Shown here piece after piece: positions 7,145 to 16,273 of a stretch of DNA of 29,211 nt. Source of the stretch: Chloroflexota bacterium (GTDB lineage Bacteria > Chloroflexota > Dehalococcoidia > SM23-28-2 > RBG-16-64-32); contig JADFKX010000005.1 in the NCBI GenBank assembly GCA_022564695.1, forward strand, positions 1 to 29,211. The letters are read 5' to 3'. Below the pieces are notes generated by a model. That model searched no databases, had not been told where the DNA came from, and was given only the letters and a program-made list of their open reading frames with translations. The position numbers were made by a program, and so were the translations under genes. The first letter of the stretch is position 1. Each line of letters opens with the position of its first letter.

Positions 7145-9568
7145 CTAGTGCGCCGCCGCCACCAGCTTCGGCTCCTCATGCCGCTTCTCCGAGTGAAGGA
7201 CCGCGTTCAGCACCTCGTCCACGTGATCCACCAGCACGAACTCCAGCTCCGCCCGCACCTCCTCCGATACCTCAGCCAGATCTTTCTCGTTCTCGTCCGG
7301 CAGAACGACCCGTTTGAGGCCGGCGCGGTGAGCGGCAAGCACCTTATCGCGCACGGAACCGACGGGTAGGACCTTACCCCGCAGGGTAATCTCCCCCGTC
7401 ATCGCCACGTCCTTGCGCGCCGGCCGCTTGGTGATGGCAGACACCAGGGCAGTGGCGATCGTCACCCCAGCCGAGGGCCCATCCTTGGGAACCGCCCCTG
7501 CGGGGACGTGGATGTGGATGTCATGCTTGTCGAAGAATGACGGCTCCACGCCCAGCGCCGACGCCCGAGAGCGGGCATACGTCAGGGCCGCTTGGGCTGA
7601 CTCCTGCATCACGTCGCCCAGCTTGCCGGTGAGTGTCAGCCTGCCCTTACCCGGCACCGCGGTTGCCTCCACGAACAGGATATCGCCGCCGGCCATCGTG
7701 GCGGCCAGGCCGGTGGCTACCCCCACCTCGTCCTTCTCTTCGGCCAACTCCCAACGGAACCGCGGCGACCCCAGGAAATCCGAAAGGTCGTCCTCCCCGA
7801 CGGTGAGAGGCTCTGTTTTGCCCTTCGTCACCCGCCGCGCGACACTGCGGCAGATCGCCCCCAGCTCCCGCTCAAGGTTGCGAACGCCCGCCTCGCGCGT
7901 GTAGGAACGCGTGATATCCAATATGGCATCGTCCATGATGGTGAGCAGCCCTTCAGGGATCCCATTCTCCGTCAACTGCCGGGGAAGCAGGTACCGCTTG
8001 GCGATCTCCAGCTTCTCGTGCTCCGTGTAGCCGGACAGCTCAATCACCTCCATGCGGTCGCGCAGGGGAGCCGGGATGGGGTCCTGAAGGTTGGCCGTGG
8101 TGATGAAGAACACCTTGGACAGATCGAACGGCACATCCAGGTAGTGATCGCTGAACGTGTGGTTCTGGGCCGGGTCCAGAACCTCCAGCAGCGCCGAGGC
8201 CGGATCGCCGCGGAAGTCCACCCCCATCTTGTCGATCTCGTCCAGCATGAACAGGGGGTTATTGGAGCCGCAGCGGCGGAGCTCCTGGATGATGCGCCCG
8301 GGCAGAGCCCCTACGTAGGTCCGCCGGTGGCCGCGGATATCCGCCTCGTCGCGGATGCCGCCCAACGACATACGGACGAACTTGCGACCCAGCGCCCGCG
8401 CTATCGATTGGCCCAGAGACGTCTTGCCTGTTCCCGGCGGCCCCACGAAGCAGAGAATCGGCCCCCGAACCTCTCCTCCCCTTAGCCTGCGTACGGCAAG
8501 GAAATCCAGGATGCGCTGCTTGACCTTATCCAGGCCGTAGTGGTCCTCGTCAAGCGTCCCCTCCGCCCGGTCGATGTCCAGACTGTCCTCCGTGCTGACG
8601 TTCCACGGCAGGTCGGCCAGCCACTCCAGGTAGGTGCGGGCAACCTGGTACTCCGGCGAGATGGAGGGAATGGTCATCAGTCGCTGCATCTCACGGTCGG
8701 CCTCTTTGCGGGCCCCCTCCGACAGATCGGCATCGTCCAGGCGCTTCTTCAGCTCGCTCAGCTCCGGCGCCACATCCCCCTCGCCAAGCTCCTTCTGGAT
8801 CGCCTTCATCTGCTCCCGCAGGATGAACTCACGCTGCTTCTTATCCAGCTCTCCACGCACTTGTGATTGTATCTTAGACTCCACCTCCAGCACGTCCTGC
8901 TCATGACTGAGGAGGTCCGTCACCTGCCGCAAACGCTGATGGACATCTAGCTCTTCCAGCACACTCTGTCGCTGCTCCGCGGTAATGTTGATATTGGCGG
9001 CAATGAAATCGGCCAGAGCAGAGGGCTCAGACACGTTTTTCACCGCTGAGACAAGCTCTTTGGGCAGCGCCTCAGACATCTCCACGACCCGTTCGAAGGT
9101 AGCGACCGCGTTACGAACCGTCGCTTCAATCTCCAGGTCAACCTTGATCTCGTCCTCCAGCCGCTCAACCCGGCCGCGCTTCCACGGCTTTGATTGCTCC
9201 ATCTTCGTCAGCCGGATGCGAGCCACCCCCTGGAGGATGGCGTGAACGGAACCGTCCGGAGCTTTCGCCATGCGGACGATCGTGGCGGCGGTGCCTACGT
9301 CATGCAGATCGCCCTCGTAGTCGCCCTGCCCCGGACCCGGCTTCTGGGAGAAGAGGCCCAACACTTTGACCCCGGCAGCGGCATCGTCGATCGCCTTAAT
9401 CTCCTTTTCCTCGGTTGCCAGCACCGGCATTAGCTGCTGCGGGAACATGACCGTGGAGCCGCTGCCGATGAGCGGGATGACTTCAGGAACGCGGACCTGC
9501 GGCTTCCCTTCTTGGGGGATAACCTGCGTCGGTTCGCCTTCTTGTCCGGATTTCATCTCTTCGCTCAC
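7145..9568 (-). CDS. lon: ATP-dependent protease Lon
   Basis: An 807-residue full-length Lon protease that degrades misfolded and regulatory proteins in the cytoplasm as a hexamer. Domains in order: the N-terminal LON substrate-binding domain (about 25-220), a helical coiled linker (about 220-340), the AAA+ module with Walker A GPPGTGKT at about 374-381 and Walker B LFMLDEID, and the C-terminal serine-lysine protease domain. Catalytic Ser is about residue 699 in KDGPSAG and Lys about 742 in RDKVLAA, a spacing of 43, as in E. coli. The start is GTG 9568 or ATG 9556; neither has a strong ribosome binding site. It lies 51 bases behind hsp20 on the same strand, so both probably belong to one heat-shock operon. 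Confidence 0.97.
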   Translation of the reverse strand: MSEEMKSGQEGEPTQVIPQEGKPQVRVPEVIPLIGSGSTVMFPQQLMPVLATEEKEIKAIDDAAAGVKVLGLFSQKPGPGQGDYEGDLHDVGTAATIVRMAKAPDGSVHAILQGVARIRLTKMEQSKPWKRGRVERLEDEIKVDLEIEATVRNAVATFERVVEMSEALPKELVSAVKNVSEPSALADFIAANINITAEQRQSVLEELDVHQRLRQVTDLLSHEQDVLEVESKIQSQVRGELDKKQREFILREQMKAIQKELGEGDVAPELSELKKRLDDADLSEGARKEADREMQRLMTIPSISPEYQVARTYLEWLADLPWNVSTEDSLDIDRAEGTLDEDHYGLDKVKQRILDFLAVRRLRGGEVRGPILCFVGPPGTGKTSLGQSIARALGRKFVRMSLGGIRDEADIRGHRRTYVGALPGRIIQELRRCGSNNPLFMLDEIDKMGVDFRGDPASALLEVLDPAQNHTFSDHYLDVPFDLSKVFFITTANLQDPIPAPLRDRMEVIELSGYTEHEKLEIAKRYLLPRQLTENGIPEGLLTIMDDAILDITRSYTREAGVRNLERELGAICRSVARRVTKGKTEPLTVGEDDLSDFLGSPRFRWELAEEKDEVGVATGLAATMAGGDILFVEATAVPGKGRLTLTGKLGDVMQESAQAALTYARSRASALGVEPSFFDKHDIHIHVPAGAVPKDGPSAGVTIATALVSAITKRPARKDVAMTGEITLRGKVLPVGSVRDKVLAAHRAGLKRVVLPDENEKDLAEVSEEVRAELEFVLVDHVDEVLNAVLHSEKRHEEPKLVAAAH

Positions 9569-9619
9569 GACTCTACTTCATCTCTTCTATCTCGACGCGA
9601 ACCCGTCCGGTTCGTTGCG

Positions 9620-10063
9620 CTAGCGGACGACGAACTTCACCCGCCGATTTATGTGACGAGCCACCTTCGGCAGCACGATCTCCAACATGCCCTGAGCGTA
9701 TCCTGCACGCGCTTCGTCGGGATTAACTTCGGCAGGGAGAAGCAGCTCGCGCCGGAACGGCCCGTGACATATCTCCATCTGCGAGTAGAGGCGCCCCGGC
9801 CGCCCTATACCAGGCTTTCGCTCCCCACTCAAGACAAGCACCCTTCCCTCCACCACGATCTCCACCTCCTCCTCTGAGATGCCGGCGATCTCCGCCACCA
9901 CCACCACCTCATCATCCGTCTCGTACACATCGACTGAGGGTTCGATGAGCGGCGAGGAGAAGCGTGGCGTGCCGGGCGGGCCGAGAACTTGCCGCCAAGC
10001 TTGCTCCATACGCTCCCGAATGCGCTCGAAATCGGAGAAGATGTCGGTTGTTCGCTGTTTCAT
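9620..10063 (-). CDS. Hsp20/alpha-crystallin small heat-shock protein
   Basis: A 147-residue chaperone that binds unfolding proteins and holds them for refolding. The alpha-crystallin domain covers about residues 40-135: it opens with PSVDVYETDDEVVVVAEIAG, and the late GMLEIVLPK supplies the conserved G-x-L strand. The N-terminal arm FSDFERIRERMEQAW is typical. ATG 10063 is selected because GGGAGG lies 8 bases upstream. The pairing with lon, 51 bases downstream, joins a holdase to a protease. No CIRCE element (TTAGCACTC-N9-GAGTGCTAA) is visible in the upstream region 10064-10254, so regulation is not evident. Confidence 0.93.
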   Translation of the reverse strand: MKQRTTDIFSDFERIRERMEQAWRQVLGPPGTPRFSSPLIEPSVDVYETDDEVVVVAEIAGISEEEVEIVVEGRVLVLSGERKPGIGRPGRLYSQMEICHGPFRRELLLPAEVNPDEARAGYAQGMLEIVLPKVARHINRRVKFVVR

Positions 10064-10254
10064 GACCGCGACCTCCCGATCATGGGCCCGCCACCTCCAC
10101 AATCATCTCCATTATCATCGGGACAAGGTGCGGGCGCCTTTATTACCGAACAACGATAGCAGGAAGGAGGACATCCCGTCCACCACGCCAGGCTGTTTAC
10201 TGGAACCGGGTCTCCTGCTCACCTCGCTCAGCCGCACGAAAGCGCCAGGCAAGC

Positions 10255-12969
10255 CTAGCGACCCTTACGTGGAGGTTTCCGCTGCGGTGCGGCGGAGCGG
10301 GAATCCGGCCTCTTCGCCTGCGCTCGGGTAGACGAGGCCGTCTTGCCAGCCTTGGCAACCGTAGCGGCCTTCCCGCCCTTTGCCGCGGACGTCTTACCCT
10401 TCTTGCCGCCGGCCTCAACTCCCGGCTCTGCGCTCACACCCGTGGGCAGAGCGGTCTCACCCTTGTAAGAGCTCTCCATATCGATGACGGTGACGGCGGC
10501 GACGGACCCGCCCTCTTCGATGTCCATCAGCGTGACACCCTGAGTGGACCGTCCCTGCACGGAGATCTCCTCCACCGCGGTGCGCAGCACAATCCCGCCC
10601 TCCGAAATGAAAATCAGCTCCTGCTTGGGGTTGACCATGCGAGCAGCGATGAGATCGCCGGTCTTGGACGTGATCTTGAAGGTGATGACACCCTGGCCAC
10701 CGCGACTCTGAAGCGGGTAATCGGCCACCGGCGTACGCTTTCCGAACCCCTGAGAGGTGACGACTAACATCATCTCGTCGGGATTGGCGATCTGCAGCGC
10801 CACCATCCGGTCGCCCTTGGCAACAAGCCTGACGCCGCGGACACCGCCGGACTGGCGAGAGGCTGAACGCAGGGAGCCCACGGAGAAACGGAGAGACTTG
10901 CCCTTCCTGGTAACCAGTATGGCGTGGTCGCTGTCGCTAGCCTGCTTCACAGACACCAGCTCATCCTTCGTCTCCAGGTCCATGGCGTTGAGGCCGCCGC
11001 GGCGGACGTTAGCGAAGTACTTCAGAGGCGTCTTCTTCACCTCTCCCAGCTTCGTGCCCATCACCAGGTAGTCCTGCGCCAGGTCCTTGGGCAGACGCAC
11101 CACCGCCGTCACCCACTCCTTCTGATCGACGGCGACGAGGTTGATGAGGGGGATGCCGCGGGCGGTGCGCGCCGCATCCGGCAACTCATAAGTCTTGATC
11201 TGGAAGCAACGCCCACGGTCGGTGAAAAAGATGAGGTCGTCGTGGGTGTCAGCGACAAGGAGGTGACGGACGACATCATCCTCACGCGTCTTCATGCCCG
11301 TGATACCACGACCGCCGCGCCGCTGCGCACGGTAGGTGTCCAGGGGCAGCCGCTTCACGTAGCCATTGGTGGACAGAGTGACAACCACCTCCTGGTGCGC
11401 CACCAGGTCCGCCTCGGAGAACTCCTCCGCCTCCTGGTCCATGATCTGCGTTCGGCGGTCATCCCCAAACCGCTCCTTGGCCTCCTGAGAGTCGTCCCGG
11501 ATGAGGAAGTCGATCTTGCGAGGATTCGCCAGCAGGTCCTCCAGATAGGAGATCTGCTTGATGATCTCCGCGTACTCCGCCTGTATCTTCTCCCGCTCCA
11601 GGCGGGCCAGGCGACGAAGTTGCATATCCAGGACGGCCTGAGCCTGGCGGTCGCTGAGCTTGAACGGGGCCTTCATCAGCCGTTGCTTCGCCTCATCCGC
11701 AGAGGGAGAGCGCCGGATCGCCTTGATCACCTCGTCCAGCTGGTCCAGCGCCAGTAGCAGCCCCTCCAGAATATGGCCCCGCTCCTGCGCCTTCTCCAGC
11801 TCGAACTCCGAGCGGCGCCGGATCACCACCCGGCGATGGTCGATGAACGACTCCAGCATCCGCTTGAGGCTTACCGTCCGCGGCTGGCCGTCCACCAGAG
11901 CCAGCATGTTGATGGCGAAGTTGGACTGCATAGCAGTGAACTTGTACAGGTTGCTCAGTACCTGCCGTGGCTGCCCCTCCCGCTTCAGCTCGATAACGAT
12001 GCGCATGCCGTGGCGATCGGACTCGTCCCGCAGCTCGGAGATGCCGTCCAAGCGCTTGCTGCGGACCAGGTCGGCGATCTTCTCGATGAGCACCGCCTTG
12101 TTAACCTGATAGGGAAGCTCGCTGACCACGATCTGGTAGCGTCCTCCCTTCGCCATCTCCTCTATGTGAGCCCGGGCTCGCACCATGACGCGGCCCTTGC
12201 CATCGGCATAGGCGGTGCGGATAGCGTCTCGTCTTTCGCTGGTCGGACCCTCACCGTTTGTGCCCGGTATCCGCACCGTCTCATAGCGGAAGGCGATGCC
12301 CCCTGTAGGAAAGTCGGGCCCGGTCACGATCTCGGTAAGATCGGCGGTCGTCGCCTCCGGATTCTCTATCAGAAGCGTAATGGCGTCGCACACCTCGCTC
12401 AGATTGTGCGGTGGTATGTTGGTGGCCATCCCCACAGCGATCCCAGAGGAGCCGTTAATCAGCAGGTTGGGTAGCCGCGCCGGCAGAACCGTGGGCTCTT
12501 CCAGAGATCCGTCAAAGTTGGGGACGAAGTCCACCGTGTCCCGCTCCAGATCGGCCAGCAGCTCCTCTGCGATATGCGTGAGACGCGCCTCCGTGTAGCG
12601 CATCGCCGCCGGCGGGTCGTTATCGACGGAGCCGAAGTTGCCCTGGCCATCCACCAGCGGGTAGCGCAAGCTGAAGTCCTGGGCCAGCCGCACCATCGCC
12701 TCGTATACAGGGTCGTCGCCGTGAGGGTGGTACTTGCCCAGCACCTCACCGACGATCCGGGCGCTCTTCTTGTAGGCGGTGCCCGGGCGCATCCCCATAT
12801 CGTGCATCGCGTAGAGGATGCGGCGCTGCACCGGCTTGAGACCGTCACGCACGTCCGGCAAGGCGCGAGCGACGATGACCGACATGGCGTAGTCGAGGTA
12901 GGAGGCGCGCATCTCCTCCTCGATCCTGATAGGGCGGACGTTTCCCAGCGATGAGGTGTCAATTACCAT
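10255..12969 (-). CDS. gyrA: DNA gyrase subunit A
   Basis: A 904-residue protein that, with GyrB, supercoils DNA. The active-site Tyr is residue 125 in AAMRYTEARL. The quinolone-determining region reads HPHGDDPVYE at residues 81-90, so Asp86 and Pro87 replace the usual Ser/Ala pair (Ser83, Ala84 in E. coli). The C-terminal beta-pinwheel carries the GyrA box as QRRGGRG, which distinguishes it from ParC. The last 55 or so residues form a low-complexity tail rich in Lys, Gly, Ala and Arg, longer and more basic than in most GyrA proteins. ATG 12969 matches the family N-terminus; the ribosome binding site is weak. No gyrB is seen in the window. It could be the only type II topoisomerase A subunit of the cell. 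Confidence 0.97.
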   Translation of the reverse strand: MVIDTSSLGNVRPIRIEEEMRASYLDYAMSVIVARALPDVRDGLKPVQRRILYAMHDMGMRPGTAYKKSARIVGEVLGKYHPHGDDPVYEAMVRLAQDFSLRYPLVDGQGNFGSVDNDPPAAMRYTEARLTHIAEELLADLERDTVDFVPNFDGSLEEPTVLPARLPNLLINGSSGIAVGMATNIPPHNLSEVCDAITLLIENPEATTADLTEIVTGPDFPTGGIAFRYETVRIPGTNGEGPTSERRDAIRTAYADGKGRVMVRARAHIEEMAKGGRYQIVVSELPYQVNKAVLIEKIADLVRSKRLDGISELRDESDRHGMRIVIELKREGQPRQVLSNLYKFTAMQSNFAINMLALVDGQPRTVSLKRMLESFIDHRRVVIRRRSEFELEKAQERGHILEGLLLALDQLDEVIKAIRRSPSADEAKQRLMKAPFKLSDRQAQAVLDMQLRRLARLEREKIQAEYAEIIKQISYLEDLLANPRKIDFLIRDDSQEAKERFGDDRRTQIMDQEAEEFSEADLVAHQEVVVTLSTNGYVKRLPLDTYRAQRRGGRGITGMKTREDDVVRHLLVADTHDDLIFFTDRGRCFQIKTYELPDAARTARGIPLINLVAVDQKEWVTAVVRLPKDLAQDYLVMGTKLGEVKKTPLKYFANVRRGGLNAMDLETKDELVSVKQASDSDHAILVTRKGKSLRFSVGSLRSASRQSGGVRGVRLVAKGDRMVALQIANPDEMMLVVTSQGFGKRTPVADYPLQSRGGQGVITFKITSKTGDLIAARMVNPKQELIFISEGGIVLRTAVEEISVQGRSTQGVTLMDIEEGGSVAAVTVIDMESSYKGETALPTGVSAEPGVEAGGKKGKTSAAKGGKAATVAKAGKTASSTRAQAKRPDSRSAAPQRKPPRKGR

Positions 12970-13330
12970 GAGATTGCCTGCCTTTTATGTAGCTGCAAGC
13001 CCTGCCTACCGTGTGCCCACCTCAGGAGGGGCAGGCAGGCTTTAGGCCTGCTCATCGGCTGGCCAGGGATGAAACCTATACAGCTACCCACTCTCAGCTC
13101 CTACGGGACCCAACACTCTATAGTTAGGAACGCCAGCTCGACAGCAGCGTTAACCTAAGCGATGATAACCCACGTGGCGCGTCCGTTCACGCCATCATCT
13201 GCCCCGAAAAAGCGAGATACGCGTCGGTTAACGCCGGCTCACTCGCTCGCACCGACCGTAACGGCAGCATACCCGCTGTGACACCGCTTGAGCCAGCGAA
13301 GGTCTGAATATCACCGTCTACCCCCACCCC
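12970..13330. other. gyrA leader and intergenic region with hairpins, no gene
   Basis: I find no supported gene here. On the gyrA side, GCAGGC (13035-13040) and GCCTGC (13046-13051) form a 5-base-loop hairpin, embedded in a longer set of GCAGG/CCTGC repeats that could fold the leader. GCGTTAACC (13147-13155) and GGTTAACGC (13226-13234) are a perfect inverted repeat 70 bases apart. A poor promoter candidate on minus has TATAGA near 13118-13123 but no good -35. Confidence 0.35.
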
Positions 13331-14716
13331 CTAGGAGCGCACCCCGTACAGCCGCACCGGGTCCTCGAACCCCCGCAGCACAACGTCCCCTTCGTCCGAG
13401 AACAGAAACTCCTTGCCCGCGGCAAGCTGGCGCACAACGTCGGAGACCAGGACCTGGCCCGGCTCCGCACGGGCGGCGATACGAGAGGCTAGCTGCACCG
13501 CGGTGCCGAACAGGTCATCGCCCTCGGCCACCGGCTCCCCCGCGTTGAGACCGATGCGTACCCGCAACGGCGTGTCAGGGTTAGCCTCGTTCCGCGCATC
13601 CAGCGCCCTCTGAATGTCAACCGCACAGTCAATAGCGCCGGAGGCGGACTGGAACGAGGCCATGATCCCGTCGCCGGTGTGCTTTATCTCGGAGCCGTCG
13701 TGAGCCTGAAGCGCCTCACGGACGATCCGGTTGTGGGTCCGCAGCACCTCCTGGGCCTTGGCGTCGCCAACGCGCTGGGTGAGGCTGGTGGAGCCCTCCA
13801 TATCCGTGAACAGTATGATGTGCAGGCCAAAGGCAACCCTGACCCTTTTCGAACGAGCGTGCTCGCCCTCGCGTTCCGCTTTGTGCTCATGCCCGTCCTT
13901 GGTGGCCAGGAACTCGTTGACCGCGTCGAGGATCGGCTCGGTCTCACCGTAGTAAGCGAGGTGGATGTTGCCGGGCAGGGGCACGAAGTGAGCGTGGGGC
14001 AGGAGGGCGGCCAGCTCCCGGCCGCATTCGAACGGGAACGCTTTGTCGTCGCGGCGGTGCAGCACCAGCGTCGGCATCGTCAGCTTGGGGAGGTACTCCC
14101 TGACATCAACATGAAACAACGCCTCCTCCAGCAACGCCGCCGCCACCTCCCCGGAAGCGGAGTTCCGCATGTATCTGGTGTTAGCGTCTGCGATCTCCTT
14201 GTCGGCATCGGGGTAGACGAACTCCGCGACCGCTCTGGAGCCCACACCCCATTCGGCGCGGATCAGGTCCACGATCGCCTTCCCCAGAGCCTCGCGGTCG
14301 GTCTCACCATGGTGGGCTAAAGTGGCGTAGAGGACAAGATGGCTGACCTTTTCCGGATGCGTAGCGGCGTAGATAATCGCCGGCGGGCCGCTATGCGACG
14401 AGGCAAAGATGGCGACGCTGTCCAGACCCAGGTGATCGATCACCGCCTCAAGATCGCGGGCGCGCGCCTCGATCGATATATCCTCCACCCGACGGTCGGA
14501 AAGGCCGCTGCCGCGCACGTCGAAGCGGATCAGGCGGCGTTGACCAGCCTTGGAGAGCCCCTCATAGAAATCGACGTTAGCGGGGCTGTCCATCTCCAGC
14601 TCTAGGTGGGAAACCCAGCCCGGAGCGACGAGGAGCGGAAGCCCCTCCCCCATCATGCTGTAGGCGATAGTGACGCCATCAGACGCACGAGAGAAGTGGA
14701 TATGTTGCTTCTGCAT
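13331..14716 (-). CDS. Alpha/beta-hydrolase domain fused to a class III adenylate/guanylate cyclase (second copy)
   Basis: A 461-residue paralogue of the protein at 935-2281 with the same two-domain layout. The N-terminal alpha/beta-hydrolase domain keeps a nucleophile in FASSHSG (Ser107), an acid in RRDDKAFP and a His in GNIHLAY, so it may be an active esterase or a ligand-binding sensor. The cyclase domain has metal-binding Asp in FTDMEGST and HTGDGIM and the catalytic Asn and Arg in VQLASRI, where the usual Asn of VNLAxR is replaced by Gln. That change could lower activity. ATG 14716 was chosen because it aligns with the paralogue and avoids overlap with the upstream gene. It is the last gene of a minus-strand cluster with the ABC exporter and amidotransferase; the gap of 88 bases has no clear terminator. 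Confidence 0.9.
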   Translation of the reverse strand: MQKQHIHFSRASDGVTIAYSMMGEGLPLLVAPGWVSHLELEMDSPANVDFYEGLSKAGQRRLIRFDVRGSGLSDRRVEDISIEARARDLEAVIDHLGLDSVAIFASSHSGPPAIIYAATHPEKVSHLVLYATLAHHGETDREALGKAIVDLIRAEWGVGSRAVAEFVYPDADKEIADANTRYMRNSASGEVAAALLEEALFHVDVREYLPKLTMPTLVLHRRDDKAFPFECGRELAALLPHAHFVPLPGNIHLAYYGETEPILDAVNEFLATKDGHEHKAEREGEHARSKRVRVAFGLHIILFTDMEGSTSLTQRVGDAKAQEVLRTHNRIVREALQAHDGSEIKHTGDGIMASFQSASGAIDCAVDIQRALDARNEANPDTPLRVRIGLNAGEPVAEGDDLFGTAVQLASRIAARAEPGQVLVSDVVRQLAAGKEFLFSDEGDVVLRGFEDPVRLYGVRS

Positions 14717-14804
14717 GAGAGCCCGCCCCGATCTAGCGTGTATGCGGTGACTCAAGCATACCACCGGCGGGTATCGCGAGCAAAGCTCTGTCGAGGCGCC
14801 GGCG

Positions 14805-15473
14805 CTACGCGCGGCAGGCGGCCACAAACGCCGCGAAAAGAGACGACGAGGCCGGGTGCATCTCCGGCCGCTCCGGGTGCCACTGAACACCCAGGACCCA
14901 CCTGTGCTCCCAGCTCTCTACCGCCTCCACCAGCCCGTCTGGAGAATACGCCAGCGGCGCCAGCGACGGCGCCAGCCGCTCCGGCGTCACCCCCTGATGA
15001 TGCCGTGAGTTCACCCTAAGCTCCCTGCCGCCCCCGTACACATCCCCCAGCCGCTCGCCGCCCTCAGTAAGCGAAACCTCGTGCCAGCGGGAGAGCCCCT
15101 CGTCGTCGGCGCGGTGGCCGTCCCCTCCGATGTGCTGGAGCAGAGAGCCGCCCATCGCCACGTTCAGGAGCTGATAGCCTCGACACACCGCCAGCACCGG
15201 TAGGTCCCGGTCCAGGGCCTGACGGAGAAGGCCCTGTTCATGGGCATCGCGGGGTTTATTCGGTTGGTCGGCCTCCGCCCCCCGGCGCTCCTCGTACAGG
15301 TGCGCGTCCACGTCTACCCCGCCGGTCAGCAGCAGGCCGGACGCGTCTGCGGGCAACTCCGACCCCTCCACCACCAGCGGCTCGCCGCCTACCCGTCGCA
15401 GCGAACCGTAGTAATATTGCGTCCGCTCAAACGTAGGTGCCTGCCAGTGTGGCACGGCGATGCTTGGGATCAT
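14805..15473 (-). CDS. Class I glutamine amidotransferase-like hydrolase (peptidase C26, gamma-glutamyl hydrolase type)
   Basis: A 222-residue member of the C26 family, which includes gamma-glutamyl-gamma-aminobutyrate hydrolase (PuuD-like) enzymes. The nucleophile Cys97 lies in AVCRGYQLLNVAMGG, and His199 and Glu201 in VQWHPE complete the triad. The GGVDVDAHLY segment near residue 51 also matches this family. The likely reaction is hydrolysis of a gamma-glutamyl amide; the substrate is unknown. It starts one base after the permease stop (TGA-G-ATG), so translation is coupled to the ABC exporter. That position suggests, without proving, that it works on something related to the exported compound. 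Confidence 0.85.
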   Translation of the reverse strand: MIPSIAVPHWQAPTFERTQYYYGSLRRVGGEPLVVEGSELPADASGLLLTGGVDVDAHLYEERRGAEADQPNKPRDAHEQGLLRQALDRDLPVLAVCRGYQLLNVAMGGSLLQHIGGDGHRADDEGLSRWHEVSLTEGGERLGDVYGGGRELRVNSRHHQGVTPERLAPSLAPLAYSPDGLVEAVESWEHRWVLGVQWHPERPEMHPASSSLFAAFVAACRA

Positions 15474-15474
15474 C

Positions 15475-16273
15475 TCACTTGACCAGCCGATTCCGCATGG
15501 AGAACACAGCCACCGTGTAGAAGATCGCCGCCACTACAACTATCCAGGCCACGTCCCCCAGGTGGCTCCACCGTACATCGCCGCTGGTCAACCCGCGGTA
15601 GACATTCACAACGTGGGTAACAGGGATGAACCAGGCGACGCTCTGCGCCCATTCGGGCAGGCGATCCAGAGGAAAGAAGACGCCGCCCAACCAAAACTGT
15701 GGGGTGATGAAGACTGCGAAGAAGTAGTTGAGTGAGCTGATGGAGCGGGCGATGGAGGTGCTGGAGAGAGCGATGGAGGCAAACATGACGCCCACCAGGA
15801 CCGCCAGGGGCAGGACGAGGATGGCCAGGGGCGAGTCCACCGTGCCGAAGGCAGTGATGATGACCAGGATATAGGTCGCGGAGATGAGAGCGCGGGGCGC
15901 CCCACAAGATCTCGCCCGTGATCACGTCCTCGATGCTCACCGGCGTCGCCACGATGGCGTCGAACGTCCCCTGGTTCTCCATGCGAAAGAAAGAACCCCA
16001 GCCGCACTCGGCGGCGGCTGACCACATCGGCCAGACGACCAGCAGGCCGGGGGCGATGAAGTCAACGTACTCGCGGTTGTCGCTCAGCTCCACCAGGCCG
16101 CCCAGGCCGATGCCCAATGCCACCAGCGTGATAAGGGGATCGACAACCGGCCAGATGATCTCTGACTTCCACAGGCGAAGGTAGACATCGCGGTTGCGCT
16201 GCCACACCCGCAGGGACCGCAGGGAGACATCCGGCCGACGAAACGCGCGGTGGCCGGCGGCGATGGTTGTCAC
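15475..16273 (-). pseudogene. ABC-2 type exporter permease, interrupted by a +1 frameshift
   Basis: The N-terminal half (MTTIAAGHRAFRRPDVS, from GTG 16273) and the C-terminal half (from about 15890 to TGA 15475) lie in different frames. Together they give an intact ABC-2 permease of the NodJ/DrrB type with about six membrane segments. The join falls near 15894-15903, where GGGG and CCCC runs stand side by side on the plus strand. Removing one base restores GEILWGA-RALISATYILVII, the conserved ABC-2 pattern. The GTG start overlaps the ATPase stop as GTGA, so the two are coupled. Because both halves are otherwise well kept, a sequencing or assembly error is as likely as a real mutation. Programmed frameshifting is possible but unsupported. 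Confidence 0.8.

Noticed and set aside
14717..14890. N-terminal extension of the second hydrolase-cyclase
   Set aside because: The extra 58 residues have no similarity to the paralogue, overlap the amidotransferase gene and lack a ribosome binding site.
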